Shown here piece by piece: positions 46,135-53,940 of a stretch of 64,000 bases of DNA. Below the pieces are notes generated by a model. That model was not told where the DNA came from, searched no databases, and was given only the letters and a program-made list of their open reading frames with translations. Positions within the stretch are counted from its first letter, which is position 1. Every line of letters starts with the position of its first letter. Source of the stretch: 66-474 sp964489055 (GTDB lineage: Bacteria > Pseudomonadota > Gammaproteobacteria > Xanthomonadales > Rhodanobacteraceae); assembly GCA_964489055.1 (NCBI GenBank), contig CAZAXF010000008.1:9006-73005 (forward strand). Reading direction: 5' to 3'. A program made the position numbers and the translations under genes.

Positions 46135-47091
46135 ATGGCTGCAGACACCCTCCCCGAACAGGCGCCGAACGACAACAAGCTGGTTGTCGCGATTTCCTCG
46201 CGCGCGCTGTTCGACTTGACCGAGTCGCATGCGTTGTTCGAGCGCGAGGGCCTGGAGGCGTATCGCGAATACCAGATCGCGCACGAGAACGACGTGCTGC
46301 AGCCTGGCGTGGCGTTTCCGGTGGTCAAGAAGCTGCTGGCGCTGAACCGGCCGCTACCGGATACGCCCTACGTCGAGGTGATCCTGCTGTCACGCAATTC
46401 CGGCGACACGGGCCTGCGCATCTTCAATTCGATCCAGCACCACGGCCTCGCCATCTCGCGCGCGGCATTCACGTCCGGCGAGGCGACCAGCGAATACATC
46501 GCGCCGTTCGGGGTGGACCTTTTCCTTTCCGCCAACGCCGAGAACGTGGCGCGCGCGCTGAAGTCCGGCGTGGCCGCGGCGACCATCCTGCCGTCCCAGG
46601 TGCGCGACGGCCATCCCGGCCAGCTCCGGATCGCCTTCGACGGCGATGCGGTGATCTTCAGCGATGAATCCGAACGCGTGTCGCAGGAGCAGGGCCTCGA
46701 TGCGTTCCATCGCAGCGAATCCGAACACGCCGACGAGCCGCTCTCGGGCGGGCCGTTCCGCAACTTCCTGGACGCGCTGCATCGCCTGCAGGCCGCGTTC
46801 CCGGCGGAGAATTCGCCGATCCGCACCGCGCTGGTCACCGCGCGCTCGGCGCCCGCGCACAAACGCGTGATCCTGACGTTGCGCCAGTGGGGCGTGCGCA
46901 TCGACGAGGCCCTGTTCCTCGGCGGCCGCGACAAGGGCCCGTTCCTGGAAGCGTTCGGTGCCGACCTGTTCTTCGACGATTCGCCGATCAACGTGGAGTC
47001 GGCACGCCGGCACGTGGCGACGGGGCATGTGCCGCATGGGGTCAGCAACACGGGACCGGGGACCGGGGACTGGGGACCAGCAAAAGCATGA
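46135..47091 (+). CDS. Cytosolic 5'-nucleotidase (NT5C1-like)
   Basis: This 318-residue protein belongs to the NT5C type 1 family (PF06189-like), which dephosphorylates nucleoside monophosphates. VVAISSRALFDL starts the fold; RNSGDTGLRIFNSI and RIAFDGDAVIFSDESE (Asp motif) are conserved, as is FFDDSPINVE. I prefer the ATG at 46135 because TACACT (46122-46127) lies 7 nt before it and may be a -10 element; an ATG at 46108 would add nine residues. The final TGPGTGDWGPAKA is encoded by a heptamer array, so the native protein probably ended near HVPHGV. Confidence 0.85.
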   Translation: MAADTLPEQAPNDNKLVVAISSRALFDLTESHALFEREGLEAYREYQIAHENDVLQPGVAFPVVKKLLALNRPLPDTPYVEVILLSRNSGDTGLRIFNSIQHHGLAISRAAFTSGEATSEYIAPFGVDLFLSANAENVARALKSGVAAATILPSQVRDGHPGQLRIAFDGDAVIFSDESERVSQEQGLDAFHRSESEHADEPLSGGPFRNFLDALHRLQAAFPAENSPIRTALVTARSAPAHKRVILTLRQWGVRIDEALFLGGRDKGPFLEAFGADLFFDDSPINVESARRHVATGHVPHGVSNTGPGTGDWGPAKA

Positions 47092-47279
47092 GCTCACGGA
47101 TGCCGTCGTCGTTTTGCAGGCGTTTGCGGCTCTGCCGCGAATGACGAGAAGCATCCGGGTCGTAGTACCCGCGAATTGCCGTTGTATGGTCAATGGTTCC
47201 CGACCCGAGGTCGTTCCGGGAGAACGAAAGGGCCGCGTTTCGCGTCACCGGTCCCCGGTCCCTGGTCCCCGGTCCCGGT
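47052..47279. repeat. Heptamer arrays flanking the nucleotidase-gcdH gap
   Basis: GGGGACC units (47052-47079) lie within the nucleotidase 3' end, and GGTCCCC units (47248-47279) end 36 nt before the gcdH ATG. The second abuts TACAAT (47279-47284), a -10-like element. The rest of the gap shows no gene. Confidence 0.88.
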
Positions 47280-47315
47280 ACAATAAGGAGCTTTCCCACG
47301 CCGTCGGACTCCACG

Positions 47316-48488
47316 ATGCCCTCCTCCCCCCTGAACCCCCTCGACCTCTACGACGTCCGCGCGCTGCTTTCCGACGAGGAACGCATGGTGCAGGATTCGG
47401 TTGGGCGCTTTGTCGATGACAAGGTGCTTCCGATCATCGGCGAGTGCTTCGATGAGGCGCGCTTTCCGACCGAACTGATTCCGGAGATCGCCGGGCTGGG
47501 GTTGCTCGGTGCCACGATTCCCGAGGAGTACGGCGGCGCGGGGATGAATGCGGTCAGCTATGGCCTGATCTGCCAGGAAATGGAGCGCGGCGATTCCGGG
47601 CTGCGCAGTTTCGCGTCGGTGCAGTCCTCGCTGGTGATGTACCCGATCTTCACCTTCGGAAGCGAGGAACAAAAACGCGAGTACCTGCCGAAGATGGCCA
47701 CCGGCGAGATCATCGGCTGCTTCGGCCTGACCGAACCGCACGGAGGGTCCGACCCCGCCAACATGAAGACGGTCGCCAGAAAGGACGGTGACGACTGGGT
47801 GTTGAACGGGTCCAAGATGTGGATCACCAACGGCAACCTGGCGCAGGTCGCACTGGTGTGGGCCGGGACCGACGATGGCGTGCGCGGATTCCTGGTGCCC
47901 ACGGATGCCAGGGGCTTCACCGCACAGGAAATCCACAGGAAGATGAGCCTGCGCGCTTCGGTGACCTCGGGGCTGTTCCTCGATGACGTGCGCGTGCCCG
48001 CCAGTGCGATGCTGCCGGGTGTCAAGGGCCTGCGCGGTCCGCTCAGTTGCCTCGATTCGGCGCGCTACGGCATCACCTGGGGGCCGGTCGGTTCGGCCCA
48101 GGCGTGCCTGAAGGAGGTGCTGGACTACACCCAGGAACGCGTGCTGTTCGGCCGCAAGCTCGCCGCCAACCAGGCCATCCAGTTGCGTCTTGCCGACATC
48201 GCGCGCCGCATCACCACCGCGCAGTTGCTGGCGCTGCAGCTCGGGCGCGCCAAGGATGCCGGGAAGCTGCACCCGACCCAGATCTCGCTGGCCAAGTGGA
48301 ACAACGTGCGCATGGCGCTGGACGTGGCGCGCGAGTGCCGCGACATCCTTGGCGGCGCCGGCATCACCACCGAGCACGTGGCGATCCGGCACGCGCTGAA
48401 CCTGGAATCGGTGGTGACCTACGAAGGCACCGAGACCGTGCATCAACTTGTGGTGGGAAAGCAGCTGACCGGAATCAACGCGTTCTAG
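47316..48488 (+). CDS. gcdH: Glutaryl-CoA dehydrogenase
   Basis: This 390-residue FAD-dependent acyl-CoA dehydrogenase oxidises and decarboxylates glutaryl-CoA to crotonyl-CoA in lysine and tryptophan breakdown. GLTEPHGGSDP, WITNGNLAQVALVWA and SCLDSARYGITWGPVGSAQ match GcdH rather than medium-chain enzymes. The catalytic Glu lies in TYEGTETVHQL near the C-terminus. The ATG at 47316 fits the family; AAGGAG lies 27 nt upstream, which is too far for a classic site. It appears to be a single-gene unit. Confidence 0.9.
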   Translation: MPSSPLNPLDLYDVRALLSDEERMVQDSVGRFVDDKVLPIIGECFDEARFPTELIPEIAGLGLLGATIPEEYGGAGMNAVSYGLICQEMERGDSGLRSFASVQSSLVMYPIFTFGSEEQKREYLPKMATGEIIGCFGLTEPHGGSDPANMKTVARKDGDDWVLNGSKMWITNGNLAQVALVWAGTDDGVRGFLVPTDARGFTAQEIHRKMSLRASVTSGLFLDDVRVPASAMLPGVKGLRGPLSCLDSARYGITWGPVGSAQACLKEVLDYTQERVLFGRKLAANQAIQLRLADIARRITTAQLLALQLGRAKDAGKLHPTQISLAKWNNVRMALDVARECRDILGGAGITTEHVAIRHALNLESVVTYEGTETVHQLVVGKQLTGINAF

Positions 48489-48624
48489 CCCGCCTCTTCG
48501 GCGGAGAGGCCGGGTGGGGACGGGCGATGGCGTCCGACAACTTCCATCCGCCCTCCCGCTTGCATGGAAAGGCGCGCAGGGCGCACATTCCCGATGTTCG
48601 CGGACTTGCACCGAGGGACCCGAG

Positions 48625-49062
48625 ATGAAACTTCGCAACAAATGGCTCGCCGGTTTCGCGATGGTCGCAATGCTTGTCTCCGGCAACGTGCTCGCTGCCG
48701 TCAATGCCGACGAGCTGCACGTCGCGTTGACTTCGCTGCGTCTGGCGCTGGTGAAGATAGGCGTCGCCAACGCGATGCTGGCGAACCCCGTCCCGCCGGC
48801 CAGCAATGCCGAGGCGCACGTGGCGCCGGCCAACAAGCTGAGCAGCGATGAAATCAGCGCCATCCTCGTCACCAGGGGCGGCGTGATCAACGTGTACCTG
48901 ACCCCGTTGGTCGGCGTGGGCAACGGCATCGTGCAGCTGGTGCCGCGGATCGTCACCGACAAGCAGGGCAAGCGCGGCGTGACCTACACCTGCTACAGCC
49001 CCAACATTCCCGATATCGCCGATGCGGCGCCGGGATGCACCTACCACCCGTCCGGACAGTGA
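48625..49062 (+). CDS. Small exported protein with pilin-like C-terminal disulfide loop
   Basis: This 145-residue protein has a standard signal peptide (LAGFAMVAMLVSGNVLA, cleavage before AVNADEL). The C-terminal VTYTCYSPNIPDIADAAPGC resembles the disulfide-bounded loop of type IV pilins, but there is no prepilin peptidase site or N-methylated Phe, so it would not assemble as an ordinary pilin. The weak GAGGGACCCGAG lies before the ATG. I know of no exact family. It is followed after 7 nt by an acetyltransferase gene, which may be co-transcribed. Confidence 0.6.
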   Translation: MKLRNKWLAGFAMVAMLVSGNVLAAVNADELHVALTSLRLALVKIGVANAMLANPVPPASNAEAHVAPANKLSSDEISAILVTRGGVINVYLTPLVGVGNGIVQLVPRIVTDKQGKRGVTYTCYSPNIPDIADAAPGCTYHPSGQ

Positions 49063-49069
49063 GCCGGGC

Positions 49070-49636
49070 ATGCCGATCGCTTTGCCATCGCCGGCCCCGG
49101 TCCTGCAAACCACGCGCTTGATCCTGCGCGTGCCCGAGGCTGCGGATTTCGAGGGCTTTGCACAACTGCGCGGCGATGCCGAGGCGGCCCGCTACATCGG
49201 CGGCTACCAGCCACGCACCGCCGCGTGGCGGGCGTTCCTGCAGATGCCCGGCGCCTGGATGGTGCAGGGTTTCGGGATGTTTTCGGTGGTCGACCGGGAA
49301 ACGGGCCAGTGGCTCGGGCAGTGCGGTCCCTGGCAACCGGAAGGCTGGCCCGGTACCGAGGTCGGCTGGGCCCTGCGCCGCTCGGCGTGGGGCAAGGGCT
49401 ACGCCCGGGAAGCGGCGACCGCCGCGATCGACTGGGCGTTTGCCCAACTCGGCTGGAACGAGGTGATTCACTGCATCGACGCGGCCAACGTGCGCTCGCG
49501 TGCGCTGGCAACGCGCCTTGGTTCGCATCTGCAGCGCAGCGCACGGCTGCCGGCGCCCTTCGACGACGCGGTGGTCGACGTATGGGGCCAGACGCGCGAG
49601 CACTGGCTCGCCCACAACGCAGCGCACAGCGCCTGA
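49070..49636 (+). CDS. GNAT-family acetyltransferase, RimJ/RimL-like
   Basis: This 188-residue protein matches the Acetyltransf_3 group: LQTTRLILRVPEAADFEGFA at the start, EVGWALRRSAWGKGYAREAA as acetyl-CoA motif A, and CIDAANVRSRALATRLG. Related enzymes acetylate ribosomal protein N-termini or small molecules. It lies 7 nt after the pilin-like gene and 5 nt before the E1 gene, so it probably belongs to one transcript. Confidence 0.83.
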   Translation: MPIALPSPAPVLQTTRLILRVPEAADFEGFAQLRGDAEAARYIGGYQPRTAAWRAFLQMPGAWMVQGFGMFSVVDRETGQWLGQCGPWQPEGWPGTEVGWALRRSAWGKGYAREAATAAIDWAFAQLGWNEVIHCIDAANVRSRALATRLGSHLQRSARLPAPFDDAVVDVWGQTREHWLAHNAAHSA

Positions 49637-49641
49637 ATTGC

Positions 49642-51996
49642 ATGCCCATGAACGTCATCAAGTCCCCCATCCCCGCCCGCCAGAAGGGTTTCAACCGCGC
49701 CGAAATCGTCGACCAGAACTTCGCCGAATTCGTGCAGGCGTGGGACGGCAGGGCGTTGCCCGCGCCGCGCGACGACGCGCCGGTGCTGCCGGGCAGTGAC
49801 CTGGACGCGCGCGGCTTCCGCGAGCTGTTCGAGTCGCAATTGATCTCGCGGCACCTGGACCTGATGGCGCGCGTGCTGCGGGTCCAGAACAAGGTCTTCT
49901 ACACCATCGGGTCGTCCGGCCATGAGGGCAACGCGATGGTGGCGCGGCTGGCGCGGCATACCGATCCGGCGTTCCTGCACTACCGATCCGGCGCGTTCAT
50001 GGCCGAGCGTTTCCGCAAGCTGCCGGACATGGATCCGGTGATGGATTCGGCGCTGTCGTTCGCGGCCAGCAGCGAGGATCCGGCTTCCGGCGGCCGCCAC
50101 AAGGTGTGGGGCTCCAAGCCGTTGTGGGTGCTGCCGCAGACCTCGACGATCGCCTCGCACCTGCCCAAGGCGCTGGGCACCGCGGTCGCGATCGAGCAGG
50201 CCCGGCGCATCGGCCACCAACTGCCGGTTCCGGATGATTCGATCGTGATCTGCTCGTTCGGCGACGCATCCAGCAATCACGCCACCGCACAGACCGCGTT
50301 CAACGCCGCCGGCTGGACCGCCTACCAGCGGCTGCCGGCGCCGGTGCTGTTCGTGTGCGAGGACAACGGCATCGGCATTTCGGTGAAAACGCCCGCGGGC
50401 TGGATTGCGCGCAACTTCGAGGGCCGCCGCGATCTCGATTACTTCTTCGCCGACGGACTGGACCTGGCCGAAGGTTTCGCGCAGGTGCAACGCGCGCTCG
50501 AGCACTGCCGCACCACGCGCCGCCCGACCTTCCTGCACCTGAAGACCACGCGGCTGACCGGGCACGCCGGCACCGACTTCGAAATCGAATGGCGCAGTAT
50601 CGAGGAACTGATGGCGCTGGAAGCGACCGACCCGCTGCTGCGTTCGGCCGCGATCGCGCTGGAGTCCGGGCTGTACACGCGCGACTCGCTGCTGGAACAG
50701 TACGAGGCGATCCGCAAGCGCTGCTTCGATGCGGCTGCAAGGGCCGACCAGCGCCCCAAGCTCGAATCGCTTGCGGCCGTGATGAAGCCACTGGCGCCGT
50801 ACACCCCGAAGGCGGTCGCGGCCGAAGCCACGCGCGCCGATTTTGCCGAACGTCGGCTGACGGTATTCGGCGGCGAGGACAAGCTGCCGGAAAACCTGCC
50901 GCCGCGGCACCTGGCGCTGGTGATCAATTCGGCGCTGCACGATCTTCTGGCCAAGTATCCTGAATCGCTGGTTTTCGGCGAGGACGTGGCCCAGAAGGGC
51001 GGCGTGTACACGGTGTCCAGGGGCCTGTACCGCGCGTTCAAGGGCGCGCGCGTGTTCAACACGTTGCTCGATGAAACCATGATCCTGGGCCTCGCACAGG
51101 GCTATGCCAACATGGGCATGCTGCCGATTCCCGAGATCCAGTACCTGGCGTATTTCCACAACGCCTGCGACCAGATTCGCGGCGAGGCGTGCTCGCTGCA
51201 GTTCTTCTCCAACGACCAGTTCCGCAATCCGCTGCTGGTGCGCATCGCGTCGCTGGGCTACCAGAAGGGCTTCGGCGGGCACTTCCACAACGACAATTCC
51301 ATCGCCGCGCTGCGCGACATTCCGGGGCTGTTGGTCGGCTGCCCTTCGCGCGGCGACGATGCCGCGACCATGCTGCGTACGCTCGCTGCCCTGTGCCGGG
51401 TCGATGGGCGCGTGTGCGCGTTCCTGGAGCCCATCGCGCTGTACATGACCAAGGACCTGTACGAGCACGGCGACGGGCAGTGGCAGTTCGAATATCCCGC
51501 GCCGGGCCGGGCGATGACGCTGGGCGAGGGGCGTGTCTACAACACCTCGGCGAAGGATCTGGTGATCTTCACCTTCGGCAACGGCGTGCCGATGGCGTTG
51601 CGCGCCGCGCGCGAAGTCGAGAAGCGCCACGGGTGGAAGGTGCGCGTGGTGGACCTGCGCTGGCTGGTTCCCCTGAACGATGCCTTCATCGTGGACCAGG
51701 CGCGCTCGGCCAGACGCATCATCGTGCTGGACGAGGGCCGCAAGAGCGCCGATGTGGGCGAGGGCGTCATCACCGCGATCGTCGAAGGCGGGCTGGGCGC
51801 GACGCCGCTCAAGCGCGTGGTCGGCGCCGACACCTACACGCCGCTGGCGGGCGCGGCGCTGCTGGTGCTGCCGGGAGAGGCCGACGTGGTGGCCGCGGCC
51901 GATGCGCTGGCCGAAGCCGCGCCACGCAGCGCGAAAAAATCCACGCGCAGCAAACGCGGATCGGGCAAATCGAAAACCTCCCGGGAGGGCACATGA
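49642..51996 (+). CDS. Fused alpha-beta E1 component of a 2-oxoacid dehydrogenase
   Basis: This 784-residue protein joins the thiamine-diphosphate-binding alpha part (about 70-370, with FGDASSNHATAQTAFNAAGW and VCEDNGIGISV) to the beta part (about 430-770, with VFGEDVAQKGGVYTVSRGL). It corresponds to branched-chain or pyruvate dehydrogenase E1 alpha and beta in one chain; the branched-chain type seems more likely. No E2 or E3 gene is nearby. ATG codons at 49642 and 49648 are both possible. The C-terminus is Lys/Ser/Arg-rich (KKSTRSKRGSGKSKTSREGT), which may help it bind its E2 core. Its stop overlaps the next gene. Confidence 0.88.
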   Translation: MPMNVIKSPIPARQKGFNRAEIVDQNFAEFVQAWDGRALPAPRDDAPVLPGSDLDARGFRELFESQLISRHLDLMARVLRVQNKVFYTIGSSGHEGNAMVARLARHTDPAFLHYRSGAFMAERFRKLPDMDPVMDSALSFAASSEDPASGGRHKVWGSKPLWVLPQTSTIASHLPKALGTAVAIEQARRIGHQLPVPDDSIVICSFGDASSNHATAQTAFNAAGWTAYQRLPAPVLFVCEDNGIGISVKTPAGWIARNFEGRRDLDYFFADGLDLAEGFAQVQRALEHCRTTRRPTFLHLKTTRLTGHAGTDFEIEWRSIEELMALEATDPLLRSAAIALESGLYTRDSLLEQYEAIRKRCFDAAARADQRPKLESLAAVMKPLAPYTPKAVAAEATRADFAERRLTVFGGEDKLPENLPPRHLALVINSALHDLLAKYPESLVFGEDVAQKGGVYTVSRGLYRAFKGARVFNTLLDETMILGLAQGYANMGMLPIPEIQYLAYFHNACDQIRGEACSLQFFSNDQFRNPLLVRIASLGYQKGFGGHFHNDNSIAALRDIPGLLVGCPSRGDDAATMLRTLAALCRVDGRVCAFLEPIALYMTKDLYEHGDGQWQFEYPAPGRAMTLGEGRVYNTSAKDLVIFTFGNGVPMALRAAREVEKRHGWKVRVVDLRWLVPLNDAFIVDQARSARRIIVLDEGRKSADVGEGVITAIVEGGLGATPLKRVVGADTYTPLAGAALLVLPGEADVVAAADALAEAAPRSAKKSTRSKRGSGKSKTSREGT

Positions 51997-52553
51997 AGCC
52001 GTTGGCAGGACTGGTTGTGGTCATGGTGCTGGGCGTTGCCTGCGCCGCGTGTTCGCATTCGGAAGTTCCGGCGCAGCCGGCGCAGTCCGCATCGCCGCCG
52101 CCACCGGAGTCCGCACCGCCACCACCACCACCGGCATCGGCGATCCCGATGACGGCGCCGGCTTCCGGTGGGTCCATGGCGGACCCGGCAGCCGCACACG
52201 CAGGTGGTCCCACGCTGTACCAGATGATGCAGCGTCCGGGCTTTGCGGGTGCCTTCGACGCCATGGACGGTGCCGCGTCGCTGCCGGCGTGGGCCAGGCA
52301 CGGTGGCGTGGCCTTGCCTGTGCAACGCGTCACCGTCGACGGCCAGCCCCGCCGGCTCGCGCAGACCTGCGAGGCGCAGGGCTGCCAGACCGGCACGTTG
52401 CTGCTGCTGATGAATCCTTCAACCCGCTCCATGCAGGGCCTGCTGGTACAGGTTTCGGGCAGCGCGGGGGCGCGCGTGCGGCAGCTCAAGTGGCTGGGCA
52501 AGCCCGATCCCGCGGCGCAGGCATTCCTGCAGAGCCGGCTTGCGCGCGATTGA
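51993..52553 (+). CDS. Ivy-like (vertebrate lysozyme inhibitor family) lipoprotein
   Basis: This 186-residue predicted lipoprotein has a signal ending in CAAC, a Pro/Ser/Ala-rich linker (about 25-70) and a C-terminal domain resembling Ivy: the conserved Cys pair TCEAQGCQ stands where Ivy has CKPHDC, and LLLLMNPSTRSMQGLLVQV and KWLGKPDPAAQAFLQ follow the same order. Ivy proteins block C-type lysozyme in the periplasm. Loss of the His-Asp of the inhibitory loop would change or abolish inhibition. The ATG overlaps the E1 stop (ATGA), so the two are translationally coupled. Confidence 0.68.
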   Translation: MKPLAGLVVVMVLGVACAACSHSEVPAQPAQSASPPPPESAPPPPPPASAIPMTAPASGGSMADPAAAHAGGPTLYQMMQRPGFAGAFDAMDGAASLPAWARHGGVALPVQRVTVDGQPRRLAQTCEAQGCQTGTLLLLMNPSTRSMQGLLVQVSGSAGARVRQLKWLGKPDPAAQAFLQSRLARD

Positions 52554-52562
52554 TGCCACGGC

Positions 52563-53855
52563 ATGAACCTGGACCGACCCGCATCAACCGCTGATCTCGC
52601 CGCGTCGCAATCGGGCGCGGCGCCACGGGCTGCGGGCAGCCCGCGCGGGCCCACGCGCTTCGGTGTGATCGGTGCGGTCGGCTTCGTGCATGTGCTGAAC
52701 GACATGATGCAGTCGGTGATCATCGCGATCTACCCGCTGTTGAAGGGCGAATTCGACCTCACGTTCTTCCAGATCGGCGCGATCACGCTGACCTTCCAGT
52801 TGACCGCCTCGCTGCTGCAGCCGGTGGTCGGCATGATCACCGACAAGCACCCGCTACCGTTTTCGCTGCCGGTCGGAATGTGCTTCACCTTGAGCGGCCT
52901 GCTGCTGCTTTCCGTTGCCCCCACGTATCCGATCCTGTTGCTGTCGGCGGCCCTGATCGGTTGCGGGTCGTCGGTGTTCCATCCGGAGTCGGCGCGGGTG
53001 GCGCGCATGGCATCGGGCGGCCGTTTCGGCATGGCCCAGTCGGTGTTCCAGATCGGTGGCAACATCGGCCAGGCCATCGGGCCGATGCTGGCGGCGGCAG
53101 TGATCCTGGCCTACGGGGTCGGTGGACGTACCCATGCGAGCTGGTTCGGGCTGCTGGCGCTGCTCGCCATCGTGATCCTGTTGCAGGTCAGCCGCTGGTA
53201 CCGCGGGCACATCGACGAGCGGGTCCGCAAGCGCCTGCCGAGCGACAAGCCGCAGTTCGAGGCGCCGGTCATACGCCGCACCATCGGCGTGTTGCTGCTC
53301 TTGATGTTCTCGAAGTTCTTCTATCTGGCCAGCATCAGCAGTTACTACATGTTCTACCTGATCCATCGCTTCGGCGTTTCGAGCACCACCGCCGCGCATC
53401 TGTTGTCGGTATTCCTGTTCGCCGTGGCCGCGGGCACGCTGGTGGGTGGTCCGCTGGGCGACCGCATCGGGCGCCGGCGCGTGATCTGGTTTTCGATCCT
53501 CGGGTGTGCCCCATTCACCCTGCTGCTGCCATACGTGGGACTGCACTGGACCGTCGCGCTCAGCGTGGTGATCGGGCTGGTGCTGGCATCCGCATTTCCC
53601 GCGATCATCGTGTACGCGCAGGACATGCTCACGCACCGGATCGGCATGGTGTCCGGGCTGTTCTACGGCTTCAGCTTCGGCCTCGGCGGCATCGGTGCCG
53701 CGGTGCTTGGCGTGGTTGCGGACCACTTCGGCATCGTGTTCCTGTACCGGGTGTGTGCGTTCCTGCCGCTGTTGGGGTTGCTGGCCGTGTTCCTGCCGGA
53801 CGTACGGCCGCCCGGGCTCGAGCCCGCAGGCGGGCACGAGGCGCCGACTTCCTGA
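52563..53855 (+). CDS. Fsr-like major facilitator superfamily exporter
   Basis: This 430-residue protein has about 12 helices and resembles the fosmidomycin-resistance protein Fsr: GFVHVLNDMMQSVIIAIYP, FQLTASLLQPVVGMITDK, CGSSVFHPESARVARMASGG and GGPLGDRIGRRRV. These proteins export drugs or other small hydrophobic compounds. An N-terminal tail of about 33 residues is cytoplasmic and rich in Ala/Ser. It follows the Ivy-like gene after 9 nt, so it may share the transcript, but it has no obvious functional link to it. Confidence 0.87.
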   Translation: MNLDRPASTADLAASQSGAAPRAAGSPRGPTRFGVIGAVGFVHVLNDMMQSVIIAIYPLLKGEFDLTFFQIGAITLTFQLTASLLQPVVGMITDKHPLPFSLPVGMCFTLSGLLLLSVAPTYPILLLSAALIGCGSSVFHPESARVARMASGGRFGMAQSVFQIGGNIGQAIGPMLAAAVILAYGVGGRTHASWFGLLALLAIVILLQVSRWYRGHIDERVRKRLPSDKPQFEAPVIRRTIGVLLLLMFSKFFYLASISSYYMFYLIHRFGVSSTTAAHLLSVFLFAVAAGTLVGGPLGDRIGRRRVIWFSILGCAPFTLLLPYVGLHWTVALSVVIGLVLASAFPAIIVYAQDMLTHRIGMVSGLFYGFSFGLGGIGAAVLGVVADHFGIVFLYRVCAFLPLLGLLAVFLPDVRPPGLEPAGGHEAPTS

Positions 53856-53940
53856 TTCCGTCTCCCGTGACGATCGGCCTGTGCCGGGCCGTGTCGGACT
53901 GGTGTAGGCTGCGCCGGTCCGCCAGTTCGGGAGCCGCGGG

